Shown here in pieces: positions 1 through 8,081 of a stretch of DNA of 64,000 nucleotides. The position numbers and the translations under genes are program-made. The notes beneath the pieces were generated by a model. It was not told where the DNA came from. It did no database searches and saw only the letters and a program-made list of their open reading frames with translations. Numbering within the stretch: the stretch's first letter is position 1; each line of letters begins with the position of its first letter. Origin of the DNA: Actinomycetes bacterium (GTDB taxonomy: Bacteria; Actinomycetota; Acidimicrobiia; Acidimicrobiales; RAAP-2); assembly GCA_021777285.1 (NCBI GenBank), contig JAJYDR010000002.1:1-64000 (forward strand), written 5' to 3'.

Positions 1-753
1 CTGGGCCGCTGCCGGCAGCATCGCCGAATAGACCGCGGCGTAGGTGGGCGACATGTCTAACGCCCCGTAGGTGATGCGCGAGCGCCAGTCGAGTCCCTGG
101 TCGGCCACCCACTTCGCAACCTCGACGAAGTGCCGGGTGGGCAAGATGTCGATGATCTGGTGGTTCGCGACGTCGCACACCGTCGTGGCGTAGCTCGTGC
201 GCTGCTCGACGCGGCGAACGAAGTTGGTCTCGTCGAGCCCGATCGCCGTGGTCTTGGTGAGCCGCTTCGTGTCGGCCTCTAAGAGCGCGGTGCCGTAGGT
301 GAGAACGGCGTCGTTGATCGTGTGCCACTCACAGCCGAGCTCCCTGGCGACTTCCTTCACCGAGCGGCCCGTGCCCACCTGCTCGGTCGCCCACTTGGCC
401 GCCCGGGTCGTGAGCAGGCAGCTCTTGGCCGCGATCCGGTGGTCGGCCAGCACCCAGCTCTTTCTCGCGCAGTTCGGGTTGCCACAGCGCAGGCGGTGCT
501 TCTTCCAGGTGAGGTGCATGGGCGCACCAAAGACGGGCAGGTCGACGTAGGTGACAAGCGGTCGCTCCTTCACCCGGGCGAGCGCCCCGCAGCTGGGGCA
601 GCGGATCTCGGCGAGGACCTGCTCGATTACGAGCGAGACGTCGGGCCCGTGACGCTGGTAGGCGAGCACGCGGACGTCTTTGAGCCCCACCAGGGCCTGG
701 ACGATCTCGCTAGGGTCAGTGATGACGAAGGTGCTTCTGGATTGTTGGCTCAC
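1..753 (-). CDS. ISL3-family transposase, C-terminus cut by window edge
   Basis: The gene starts at a GTG at 751-753 and runs off the left edge after 251 codons with no stop. The N-terminal part has a zinc-ribbon-like pattern: CPSCG near residue 48, then a Cys-Gly-Asn-Pro-Asn-Cys pair about 40 residues later. A helix-turn-helix region (EVARELGCEWHTI) follows, then the start of the DDE catalytic domain. There GLDETNF supplies the first acidic residue and TYGALDMSP the second, so the third acidic residue would be outside the window. This order of zinc finger, HTH and DDE domain is typical of ISL3 (DUF4277/transposase IS204/IS1001) proteins. No frameshift is visible in the part seen, so the copy may be intact. 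Confidence 0.9.
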   Translation of the reverse strand, partial: MSQQSRSTFVITDPSEIVQALVGLKDVRVLAYQRHGPDVSLVIEQVLAEIRCPSCGALARVKERPLVTYVDLPVFGAPMHLTWKKHRLRCGNPNCARKSWVLADHRIAAKSCLLTTRAAKWATEQVGTGRSVKEVARELGCEWHTINDAVLTYGTALLEADTKRLTKTTAIGLDETNFVRRVEQRTSYATTVCDVANHQIIDILPTRHFVEVAKWVADQGLDWRSRITYGALDMSPTYAAVYSAMLPAAAQ

Positions 754-779
754 ACCTCAAGCCTGAGGCACCTTCGTCC
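724..779 (-). promoter_or_regulatory. Inverted repeat enclosing the transposase start codon
   Basis: An 11-bp perfect inverted repeat (gacgaaggtgc at 724-734, gcaccttcgtc at 769-779) extends imperfectly inward and encloses 34 bases that include the transposase GTG at 751-753. In a transcript entering from outside the element, this would fold the translation start into a hairpin. That is a known way for insertion sequences to stay silent when read through. The function is inferred. Confidence 0.4.
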
Positions 780-816
780 TTCATGCAAGCACCACCACGG
801 CGGGCGTCACCCCGCT

Positions 817-831
817 GAAATCCGATGAGCC
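817..831. repeat. Putative outer terminal inverted repeat of the ISL3 element
   Basis: gaaatccgatgagcc at 817-831 reads GGCTCATCGGATTTC toward the element. It resembles ISL3-type termini in beginning with GGCTC. The partner repeat is outside the window, so the call rests on resemblance and position only. Confidence 0.4.
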
Positions 832-976
832 GGATTGCGTGGCGACGAAGCTTCGCTTGAGCCCGCCGAGACGTGCGATGCCGTCACAATGCTGCTCGTT
901 GCGTGGTGTCGCGACGAGCGACGACAGCGTTGCAGCGGTCGCGGATAGCAAGCGCTCGGCAATCGAACGAGGCAAT

Positions 977-2440
977 TCAGGCCGGCACGGGCGTGACATC
1001 GTCGAGTCCGCCGCGCAGGTGTTCGATGACGTCAGCGGCGTGGTAGGTCGAACGTCCCTTGAGCAGCGTGCGGATCTCGTTCAGACAGTCGCCGCTGGTC
1101 ACGATTGGAGGTTCCACGTCACCCGAGGCACGGACCTGGCCGAGCCCGCAGGTGGCCATGAGCCCGTTGCACAGACACGTCGAGTCGATGGTCGGTTCGA
1201 CCTCGCCGCCCTTGCGGAGGTAGGCCTTCACCGGCTCGGCGGCGCAACGGTACCCAATCGATCCGTCGTCAGTGCGGTAGGCCTCGCGAAGGTAGCCCAG
1301 GTCGCATCGACGCACGCGACCGTCGTACACCGCTCGCTCCGAGATCGTCCCCTCGAGGTTCACGACTTTGAACGGGTAGCCGGTTGACGAGGCGCGAATC
1401 GAGGTGCGCACGTCGATGTCACCAGTCTCGAGGCTCGCGATCACCTGGCCCCGTAGCGACGCGTCCATGCCTGATTCGTCGCAGTAGGCGAACAGGGTGC
1501 CAACTTGCACACCGGCGGCGCCGAGTTCTCGGGCGGCTCGAACATGGTCGGCGCTCGTGATACCGCCACCAATCCAGAATGGACGGCCGAGGCCCGCCAG
1601 CGCTTCGAAGTCGACTTCGTCGCGCGGGCCATAGATCGGAGACTCGTTGGCGTCCAGGGTCAGCGGGCCGCGCGGGGGAGCGTTGTGGCCGCCCGCGACG
1701 GGTCGCTCGACGACGAAGCCGTCAACGGGACCCTCGCTGCGCTTGATGAGCGCGTTCGCCAAAACGTTTGACGAGATGATCCCGATGAACTTCGGCCGGT
1801 TCAACTCGGTCGCCCCATCGAGGTAGGGAGTCGGGTCGAAGTGCATCGTCGGCGACTCCTCGGTCGTCGCATTGGCGAGGACCAGCTTGGTGTCCACACC
1901 GAGGCCGTGGCGCAAACGTTCGAGGACGCCGGGAATGTGGGTGGGCACGCCCGCACCCATGAGGACATAGTCGACGCCCGCGAGCATGGCGCCACAGAGC
2001 AGCGCCACTGTTGGGATCTGTACTTTGGTCAGGAGATTGATGCCAACGATGCCGGAGTGTCCCGCCTTAGCCATGGCGACCTCCGCAAAGGCCGCGAGCA
2101 CGAGCAGGTCGGTGGAGCGTCGCTTGGATCGGTGCGTCAGCATGAGCAGGTTCTGATAGGGGGCATTGGCCCGACGGCGCACGGCCGTGAATTGGCGCAC
2201 GACGTCGTCGACGATCGAGCGGACGGGAAATCGGTCGAGCACGGAACGGAGCGCGTCGTCAACGCCAAACTTCTGGAGTCGACGGGCGAAAACGGCGTCA
2301 ATCGCAGTTCCCGAGACGACGCCGAGCTGGCCAGCCGTCGACACGCTGCGGGCCAGGCGCCAGTCCGACACGGCAATGCCCATGCCGCCCTGGATCAGCC
2401 ACGGTACGCGCTTTGACAAAGGGAGGGCGGTCTCGTTCAT
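977..2440 (-). CDS. Nitronate monooxygenase / 2-nitropropane dioxygenase family flavoprotein
   Basis: This 487-residue TIM-barrel flavoenzyme begins with the family's typical N-terminal pattern (PWLIQGGMGIAVS). It has the GGHN.P flavin/active-site segment (VAGGHNAPPRG) in the middle, followed by WIGGGI and GVQVGTLFAYCDESG, which match the FMN phosphate-binding and gate regions. It is longer than a plain nitronate monooxygenase (about 320-360 residues). The extra C-terminal segment has a cysteine cluster (CLCNGLMATCGLG), as in the larger PfaD-like branch. The likely role is FMN-dependent oxidation of alkyl nitronates or a related substrate. The start is set by an AAGGA-type site about 8 bases upstream, and a TAGAAT -10 lies at 2494-2489. 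The substrate is not predictable from sequence. Confidence 0.8.
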   Translation of the reverse strand: MNETALPLSKRVPWLIQGGMGIAVSDWRLARSVSTAGQLGVVSGTAIDAVFARRLQKFGVDDALRSVLDRFPVRSIVDDVVRQFTAVRRRANAPYQNLLMLTHRSKRRSTDLLVLAAFAEVAMAKAGHSGIVGINLLTKVQIPTVALLCGAMLAGVDYVLMGAGVPTHIPGVLERLRHGLGVDTKLVLANATTEESPTMHFDPTPYLDGATELNRPKFIGIISSNVLANALIKRSEGPVDGFVVERPVAGGHNAPPRGPLTLDANESPIYGPRDEVDFEALAGLGRPFWIGGGITSADHVRAARELGAAGVQVGTLFAYCDESGMDASLRGQVIASLETGDIDVRTSIRASSTGYPFKVVNLEGTISERAVYDGRVRRCDLGYLREAYRTDDGSIGYRCAAEPVKAYLRKGGEVEPTIDSTCLCNGLMATCGLGQVRASGDVEPPIVTSGDCLNEIRTLLKGRSTYHAADVIEHLRGGLDDVTPVPA

Positions 2441-2713
2441 GTGACCCGTCCTTGCCGCGAGACGATCGTCTCAATCTGGCCTCGGCAGATTCTAGTGTCC
2501 GAAACGGTCGATGAAGAAATTTCAGTCACCGCGTCGCGCCCGAGTCCGTGCCTCGAGAAGCCTCGCGCGCGGCGGCGCGCTCTCGTACCTGATTGAAGGC
2601 GGTGCGCGCGAGGTTTTCCTCGCTACCATGGGCCTAGAGACGGGCACGTGCGTTCGAATCGGTGGTGCGGGTTTCGCAGCGGCGGCCCGGTGCCCGCCTC
2701 GAGAGGAGGCGCG

Positions 2714-3151
2714 ATGCGTAGTGCAGCCATCGTCCGAGGGGCCATCGGTTGCGCCCTGTTACTTGCGACCTACGTCACCGGCGGCGCGGCGAGCGCGGGC
2801 ACGGTTCATCCCCACATCATCGTCACCCCGTCGATCCGGTTGCACAACGGCGAAATCGTCAAGGTCCGAGGCGCGGGCTTCAAGCCCCGAGACTCAGTCT
2901 TTCTCGTCGAGTGTCTGGTGGTCGCCAAAGGCGGATCCCAGTGCAATATCTCGAAGGTCGTGGGAGCCACCATCACGGTGAAGGGTCTGCTGCCCGTAAC
3001 CAAGTTCAAAGTCATGACCGGCAAGATCGGTTCTGGTCGGTGCGGCACGACGGTGAAAAACCTCGGCGCGTGCGCGGTGAGTGTGGGCAACGCGATGGGC
3101 AAGGACACGGCATCGGCGCGGATCATCTTCGTTCGACCAGCAGTTTCCTAG
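2714..3151 (+). CDS. Secreted neocarzinostatin-family-like protein
   Basis: This is a 145-residue exported protein. Residues 1-28 form a signal peptide with a hydrophobic core (GAIGCALLLATYVTGG) and an ASA cleavage site. The mature part is a single beta-rich domain with two cysteine pairs: VECLV followed by SQCNIS, and GRCG followed by GACAVSV. This spacing matches the neocarzinostatin-type immunoglobulin-like fold. The ATG at 2714 is chosen over an upstream GTG because GAGAGGAGG lies 5 bases before it and the signal peptide begins there. No enediyne genes are nearby, so a chromoprotein role is unlikely. A cell-surface or adhesion role is possible but unproven. Confidence 0.65.
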   Translation: MRSAAIVRGAIGCALLLATYVTGGAASAGTVHPHIIVTPSIRLHNGEIVKVRGAGFKPRDSVFLVECLVVAKGGSQCNISKVVGATITVKGLLPVTKFKVMTGKIGSGRCGTTVKNLGACAVSVGNAMGKDTASARIIFVRPAVS

Positions 3152-3235
3152 TGAGCGGGCGTCGGGCGGAGTTGCGGATTCCCAGCGCCGTCGGCGGTAG
3201 TGGCGGGTCGGATGACCAACGGGGAGGCGAGTGAC

Positions 3236-4858
3236 GTGTGGGGCGATGAGCCAGTCGCGGTGAGCGATTCCTCGGCGCTCGTTGCGTCTCGGACCCCGCT
3301 GTCCTCCGCGCTTTCGCATCTGAGCTTCTTCGCATTGATGTCCGTGCTGTTCCTTACCTTCCTCGACAACACCGTCGTCAGCCCCGTGCTGACCAATGTC
3401 CAGTCCGAACTGCACGCGGGCGTGCCCCAGCTGCAGTGGGTCGTCGGTGCCTACGCGCTTGCGTTCGCGAGCTTGATGCTGGTCAGCGGCTCGCTCGGCG
3501 ACCTGCTCGGCAGAAAGCCCGTGATGCTGGCCGGCGTCGCGATCTTCATCGCGGGCTCGATACTCAGTGCCATCGCGCAGGATCCGACGTTTCTCATCGC
3601 CGGGCGCATCGTCATGGGTGTCGGCGCCGCGGGGAGCGAACCCGGCACGCTGTCGATGATTCGCCACATCTACCCGGAGCGTCAGCGCCGCGCCCGCGCC
3701 CTGGGCGCGTGGGCGGCGGTGTCGGGACTGGCCCTCGCCGCCGGCCCGGTCATCGGCGGCGTCCTGGTCGGACTCTGGTCGTGGCGCGCGATCTTCTGGT
3801 TCAACGTCCTCTTCGGCGGGGTGGCGTTCGTGGTCGCGCTGGTGGCGCTGCCCAACAAGCCACCCGAGATTCGGGCCCCGCTCGACGTCGCTGGCTTCAC
3901 GCTCAGCACAATCGCGCTCGCCACGGCGACGTTCGCCACCATCAGGGCCGAGTCAATCGGCTACGGCGCGTCGTCCATCATCGCGCTCTACGTGATCAGC
4001 CTGGTGGCGTTCGTCGCCTTTGTCGTGGTGGAGTCTCGGGTGCGCAGCCCCATGATCAACCTTCGCTACTTCGCGCGCCGAACGTTCCTCGGTGCCAACT
4101 TTGTTGCCTTCACGACGTACTTCGCCATCTTCTCCATCTTCTTCTTCGTCGCGCTGTACCTCGAGGTCGTCGTCGGGGTCGGCGCCTACCGGTTGGCCCT
4201 GGACTTCCTGCCGCTGCTCGCGGGGATGGTCGTCGCCTCGCTCTTTTCTGGCCGCTGGGTCGCGAAGACGGGTTCACGCACGCCGATGATGGTGGGCAGC
4301 ATGCTCGCGGCCGCCGGGGTCTTCTTGACCAACCTGGTGATCGGCACCCACGTCGGGCTGGGAACGCTCGGCTGGACGATGGGACTCGCGGGCGTCGGGT
4401 TCGGCATCGTGGTCGTGCCGGTGACCTCCGACGCGCTCCAGGCCCTGCCCGCCGCGCACTCGGGCATGGCGGCGTCGACGGTCAATACCGCCCGCGAGCT
4501 CGGCGCCGTGGCGGGCGTGGCGATCCTGGGCTCGATCGTGAACGGGCAGCTGACGGTCCACCTCACCCAGCGGCTCATCCAGATCGGGGTACCCGCGTCC
4601 TACCGTGCCGAGATCATCGCCGCGCTGACGACCGGGACCATCGGCGCCAAGGCCAAGCAGTATCAAGGTGGAGGCGCCGCCATTCAGGCCATCATCGACA
4701 AGGTGGTTAATGCCGCCTACGGCGCTTTCACCAATGGACTGCACATCGCGCTGCTCGTCGCGAGTGGCCTGATGGTGGTGTCGGCGCTCACCGCGCTCGT
4801 CGGGGGCACCGGTGTCGAGGCGAACCGCGGCGCCGAGGGTTCGGAGGCGCTCGAGTAG
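3236..4858 (+). CDS. MFS drug-efflux transporter, DHA2 (14-TM) family
   Basis: This 540-residue integral membrane protein has an EmrB/QacA-type layout of about 14 hydrophobic segments. The first segment contains LDNTVVSPVL (motif D1-like). Motif A is GSLGDLLGRKPV after TM2, and motif C-like glycine-rich GLALAAGPVIGGVLVG lies in TM5. It is likely a proton-driven exporter of hydrophobic or cationic compounds. The start is placed at GTG 3236 because GGGGAGG lies 8 bases upstream. GTG 3200 and ATG 3212 are in frame but lack a ribosome site. The substrate is unknown and no regulator gene is adjacent. Confidence 0.85.
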   Translation: MWGDEPVAVSDSSALVASRTPLSSALSHLSFFALMSVLFLTFLDNTVVSPVLTNVQSELHAGVPQLQWVVGAYALAFASLMLVSGSLGDLLGRKPVMLAGVAIFIAGSILSAIAQDPTFLIAGRIVMGVGAAGSEPGTLSMIRHIYPERQRRARALGAWAAVSGLALAAGPVIGGVLVGLWSWRAIFWFNVLFGGVAFVVALVALPNKPPEIRAPLDVAGFTLSTIALATATFATIRAESIGYGASSIIALYVISLVAFVAFVVVESRVRSPMINLRYFARRTFLGANFVAFTTYFAIFSIFFFVALYLEVVVGVGAYRLALDFLPLLAGMVVASLFSGRWVAKTGSRTPMMVGSMLAAAGVFLTNLVIGTHVGLGTLGWTMGLAGVGFGIVVVPVTSDALQALPAAHSGMAASTVNTARELGAVAGVAILGSIVNGQLTVHLTQRLIQIGVPASYRAEIIAALTTGTIGAKAKQYQGGGAAIQAIIDKVVNAAYGAFTNGLHIALLVASGLMVVSALTALVGGTGVEANRGAEGSEALE

Positions 4859-4879
4859 GCCGTTAGACTTTGGCGGCAA

Positions 4880-5530
4880 ATGCGCCTCAGCCACCGAATC
4901 CCGACGACGCCATGGCGGGCGGCGTCGACCTGGGGCGTGCAGCCGCGGATGATTGCGCCGCTTTTTACCGGACTCGCGTTGTTCGGCCTGGGCGAGGGGC
5001 TGCTCGTGCTCTCGCACCTGGGCGCGACGCCGTGGACGGTCTTCGCCCAGGGGGTGGCCAAGCACGCAGGGATCTCACTGGGGTGGGCGACGGCACTGAT
5101 CAGCGTCGTGGTGCTCGCCATGTGGTGGCCGCTGCGTGAGCGACCCGGCTTTGGCACGCTGACGAACCTCGTGGTGATCGCCGTCGTGCTCGATCTCACC
5201 GCGACCTCGATCCCGGCGCCCTCGGGTGAGGTCGTCCGCTGGCTCTTCGTCGCCGGGGCCGTGTTCGCGATCGGCATGGGCAGCGCGCTCTACCTGACGA
5301 CGGGGCTCGGACCGGGCCCCCGAGACGGCTTGATGACCAGTCTGCACCGGCGACTCGGGGTGAGCGTGGTGTACATCCGCGTCACCTTGGAGATCGCCGT
5401 GCTCGTGATCGGGTGGTTCATGGGCGGCACCGTCGGCCTCGGGACGGCGGTGTTCGCCGGAACCATCGGTTTTTCGATCGGGGCCTGCCTGCAGGGCCTC
5501 GAGTGGATCCTCGCGAAGACGGCGTCGTGA
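4880..5530 (+). CDS. YitT/YczE-like membrane protein
   Basis: This 216-residue protein has about five hydrophobic segments. It contains the family-like features GEGLLVLSHLGATPWTV in the first helix region and LTTGLGPGPRDGLMT before a cytoplasmic loop, as seen in YczE/YyaS/YitT proteins. Members are small integral membrane proteins of poorly known function, in some Bacillus species needed for lipopeptide production. A TAGACT -10 at 4864-4869 lies 10 bases before the ATG, so the leader would be very short. The gene overlaps the next by 4 bases (GTGA), which suggests a two-gene operon. Confidence 0.7.
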   Translation: MRLSHRIPTTPWRAASTWGVQPRMIAPLFTGLALFGLGEGLLVLSHLGATPWTVFAQGVAKHAGISLGWATALISVVVLAMWWPLRERPGFGTLTNLVVIAVVLDLTATSIPAPSGEVVRWLFVAGAVFAIGMGSALYLTTGLGPGPRDGLMTSLHRRLGVSVVYIRVTLEIAVLVIGWFMGGTVGLGTAVFAGTIGFSIGACLQGLEWILAKTAS

Positions 5531-6168
5531 TCGCCGGTGACCAACTGGCGACGTTCCTCGTCGCGTCCTTTGCCATCATCATCGTTCCGGGTCCGAGCGT
5601 GCTCTTCACGCTCGCCCGAGGGGTGGCCTGGGGCCGCAGCGTCGCGGTCCTCACGGTGCTCGGCAACTCGGTGGGCACCCTGCTGCTCTCGGTGATCGTC
5701 GCCCTCGGCCTCGGGCCGCTGCTCAGCCATTCACACCCCTTTTCAATCGTGCTGCAGCTGGCGGGCGGGTGTTACCTCGGGTGGCTGGGCGCCGACGCGT
5801 TGCGCCATCGCCACGAACATGCGCGCGCCATGACCACGCGCGAAGCGCAACGACCGCACCCGCGCCAGATCGTGCGCCAGGGGTTCACCGTGGGCATCTT
5901 GAATCCGAAGTCGTTGATCTTCTTTGCCGCCGTCTTTCCCCACTTCGTGGAACCCTCGCGAGGCAGCGTGACCGTCCAGCTGCTCGTGTTCGGCCTCATC
6001 TTCAGCGTGATGGCCTTCGCGAGCGACTCGACCTGGGGCGTGATAGCCGGGACCGCGCGCGAGTGGCTGGCCGGCTCGCCGAGGCGGCTCGTAGCGCTGC
6101 GCGCGACGGGCGGCTGCGTGATGATCGTGCTGGGCGCCCTGATCCTCATCAGCGCCATTCGAGGGTAG
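5527..6168 (+). CDS. LysE/RhtB-family exporter
   Basis: This 213-residue membrane protein has six predicted helices. The N-terminal segment contains VPGPSVLFTLARGVAWGR, the LysE/RhtB signature region, and a conserved GILNPKSLIFF block follows in the middle. The family exports amino acids or homoserine-like compounds by proton exchange. The start GTG at 5527 overlaps the upstream stop (GTGA) and gives the usual family length. A longer in-frame extension upstream is out of frame with conserved sequence and is rejected. The substrate is not predictable. Confidence 0.85.
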   Translation: MIAGDQLATFLVASFAIIIVPGPSVLFTLARGVAWGRSVAVLTVLGNSVGTLLLSVIVALGLGPLLSHSHPFSIVLQLAGGCYLGWLGADALRHRHEHARAMTTREAQRPHPRQIVRQGFTVGILNPKSLIFFAAVFPHFVEPSRGSVTVQLLVFGLIFSVMAFASDSTWGVIAGTAREWLAGSPRRLVALRATGGCVMIVLGALILISAIRG

Positions 6169-6201
6169 GGAAACGCCAAACCCCTTCCTACACTCGTCTC
6201 C

Positions 6202-6216
6202 ATGGAGCGACGATGA
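6202..6216 (+). promoter_or_regulatory. Leaderless mini-ORF before the ABC exporter gene
   Basis: A TACACT -10 at 6189-6194 is followed after 7 bases by an ATG. This opens a 4-codon reading frame (Met-Glu-Arg-Arg-stop) whose TGA overlaps the ATG of the ABC exporter (ATGA at 6213-6216). The geometry equals that of the leaderless genes elsewhere in the window. The mini-ORF may couple translation to the exporter; this is inference. Confidence 0.4.
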
Positions 6217-8081
6217 GCATGCACCCCGGCCGCGCGGGGATGCGGTCACTACAACGCGATCGGTCGCTGCTCGACCATCGGATCACGCGCGGCACGCTGC
6301 GCCGGGTATTGATCTTTGCGAGGCCGTACCGCCGGATCCTCACGATCTTTCTGACCGCGGTGGTGCTCGAGGCCGTGGTGGCCTCGGTGTCGCCCCTGGT
6401 ACTGCGGGCCATCTTCGATATCGGCATCGCCCAACGGCGCGAGGGCGTCATCATCGGGCTCGCCCTGCTCGCGGCGCTGCTCGCGATCCTTGACGCGATC
6501 CTCTCGCTCGCCGATCGGCGCATCTCGGCCACGGTCGGGGAAGGGCTCATCTACGACCTCCGGGCCCGCGTCTACGGCCACATCCAGCGGATGCCCATCG
6601 CGTTCTTCTCGCGCACCCAGACCGGGGCGCTCATCAGTCGACTGAACAATGACGTCATCGGCGCCCAGCAGGCCTTCACCGACCTGTTCTCCAACGTCGT
6701 GGGTAACGTCGTGCTCGTCACCTTGATCCTCGTCACCATGTTCTTCCTCAGCTGGCAGATCACCCTGGTGGCCCTGGTACTGCTGCCGGTCTTCCTGATA
6801 CCCGCGCGACTCGTGGGACGCCGGCTCGGGACCCTGTTTCACCGCGGGATGGAGCTCAACGCCGAGATGAATATGGTGATGACCGAGCGCTTCAACGTCG
6901 CCGGCGCGATGGTGGTCAAGCTCTTCGGCCGCCCTGACGACGAGCTCCGCACGTTCCGGCACCGGGCCGGTGAAGTCCGCGACATGGGTGTCCGACAGGC
7001 GACCTACCAGCGCTTCTTCTTCGTCGCGCTCGGGTTGACGGCCTCACTCGCCACCGCATTCGCCTATGGCTTCGGCGGGGTCGCGGTCTTGCGCGGCACG
7101 CTCGGGATCGGCACGGTGGTGGCGCTGACCATGTACGTGACGCGTCTCTACGGCCCACTCACCCAGCTGTCGAACCTCAACATCGACTACGTCTCGGCCA
7201 TGGTCAGCTTCGAACGCCTCTTCGAGGTGCTCGACCTCGAGCCGATGATCGCCGAGAGCCCCGACGCGGTCGCCATTCCCGAGGGGCCCGTGACGCTGCG
7301 CTTCGACCACGTGTCGTTCTCCTACCCGGGCGCGGACGAGGTGTCGCTCGCCTCGCTCGAGGCGGTCGCCGTGCTCGACGCCACGGCGCGCACGCCGGTC
7401 CTGCACGACGTGAGTTTTGAGGTGGCGCCAGGCACGATGACCGCGCTCGTCGGTCCCAGTGGCGCCGGCAAGACGACGATCTCGCTGCTGGTCTCGCGGC
7501 TCTACGACGTGGACGAGGGGCGCATCACCATAAACGGCCTCGACCTGCGCGACGTCACCGTGGCGTCGCTCAACTCGACCATCGGGGTGGTGACCCAGGA
7601 CCCGCACCTCTTCCACGACACCCTGGCGGCGAACCTGCTCTTCGCGCGACCCGAGGCGACCGAGAGCGAACTCGAGGCGGCGCTGCGATCGGCGCAGGTC
7701 TGGAACCTCGTCTCGACGTTGCCCCAGGGTCTCGACACCGTGGTGGGTGAGCGGGGCTACCGACTGTCGGGCGGTGAGAAGCAGCGCGTGGCACTGGCCC
7801 GGCTCCTCTTGAAGTCCCCGCACCTGGTCGTGCTCGACGAGGCGACGGCGCACCTGGATTCTGAGAGCGAGGCGGCCGTCCAGCGCGCGCTCGACTCGAC
7901 GATGGCCGATCGCACGTCACTCGTCATCGCGCACCGACTCTCCACGGTGCGAAACGCCGACCAGATCCTCGTGGTCGACGGCGGGACCATCGTCGAGCGC
8001 GGCACGCATCGCGAACTGCTCGAGCACGGGCGGCTGTACCGCGTGCTCTACGAGACGCAGTTCGCGGACCAGGCGGCTTAA
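6213..8081 (+). CDS. ABC transporter, fused permease and ATPase (exporter type)
   Basis: This 622-residue half-transporter has an N-terminal membrane domain of six helices (about residues 25-330) and a C-terminal ATPase. Visible motifs are Walker A GPSGAGKTT, Q-loop VTQDPHLF, signature LSGGEKQRVALARLL, Walker B HLVVLDEAT and the H-loop in VIAHRLST. It resembles MsbA/LmrA-like type IV exporters, which act as dimers in the cytoplasmic membrane to export lipids or drugs. ATG 6213 is preceded by GGAG within the mini-ORF. An insertion of about 20 residues (after FSYPGADEV) precedes the Walker A motif. The stop overlaps that of convergent fabI by 3 to 4 bases. Confidence 0.9.
   Translation: MSMHPGRAGMRSLQRDRSLLDHRITRGTLRRVLIFARPYRRILTIFLTAVVLEAVVASVSPLVLRAIFDIGIAQRREGVIIGLALLAALLAILDAILSLADRRISATVGEGLIYDLRARVYGHIQRMPIAFFSRTQTGALISRLNNDVIGAQQAFTDLFSNVVGNVVLVTLILVTMFFLSWQITLVALVLLPVFLIPARLVGRRLGTLFHRGMELNAEMNMVMTERFNVAGAMVVKLFGRPDDELRTFRHRAGEVRDMGVRQATYQRFFFVALGLTASLATAFAYGFGGVAVLRGTLGIGTVVALTMYVTRLYGPLTQLSNLNIDYVSAMVSFERLFEVLDLEPMIAESPDAVAIPEGPVTLRFDHVSFSYPGADEVSLASLEAVAVLDATARTPVLHDVSFEVAPGTMTALVGPSGAGKTTISLLVSRLYDVDEGRITINGLDLRDVTVASLNSTIGVVTQDPHLFHDTLAANLLFARPEATESELEAALRSAQVWNLVSTLPQGLDTVVGERGYRLSGGEKQRVALARLLLKSPHLVVLDEATAHLDSESEAAVQRALDSTMADRTSLVIAHRLSTVRNADQILVVDGGTIVERGTHRELLEHGRLYRVLYETQFADQAA

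Larger units (their letters stand above)
1..831 (-). mobile_element. ISL3-family insertion sequence, partial
   Basis: The window begins inside an insertion sequence. It holds a transposase reading leftward and a plausible outer end at 817-831, which read outward-in on the minus strand is GGCTCATCGGATTTC. The GGCTC-type end is what I recall for ISL3-family elements. The 8 bases just outside, 832-839 (ggattgcg), would be one copy of the 8-bp target duplication typical of the family. The other end lies outside the window, so the boundary is inference. Confidence 0.6.

Noticed and set aside
754..976. Possible small gene or RNA between the insertion sequence and the nitronate monooxygenase gene
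   Set aside because: No frame with a ribosome site and no convincing RNA fold was seen. It is mostly the element end plus the 3' flank of the next gene.
5413..5526. N-terminal extension of the LysE-like gene
   Set aside because: It overlaps the upstream gene by more than 100 bases and reads as non-family sequence. GTG 5527 gives the normal family start.
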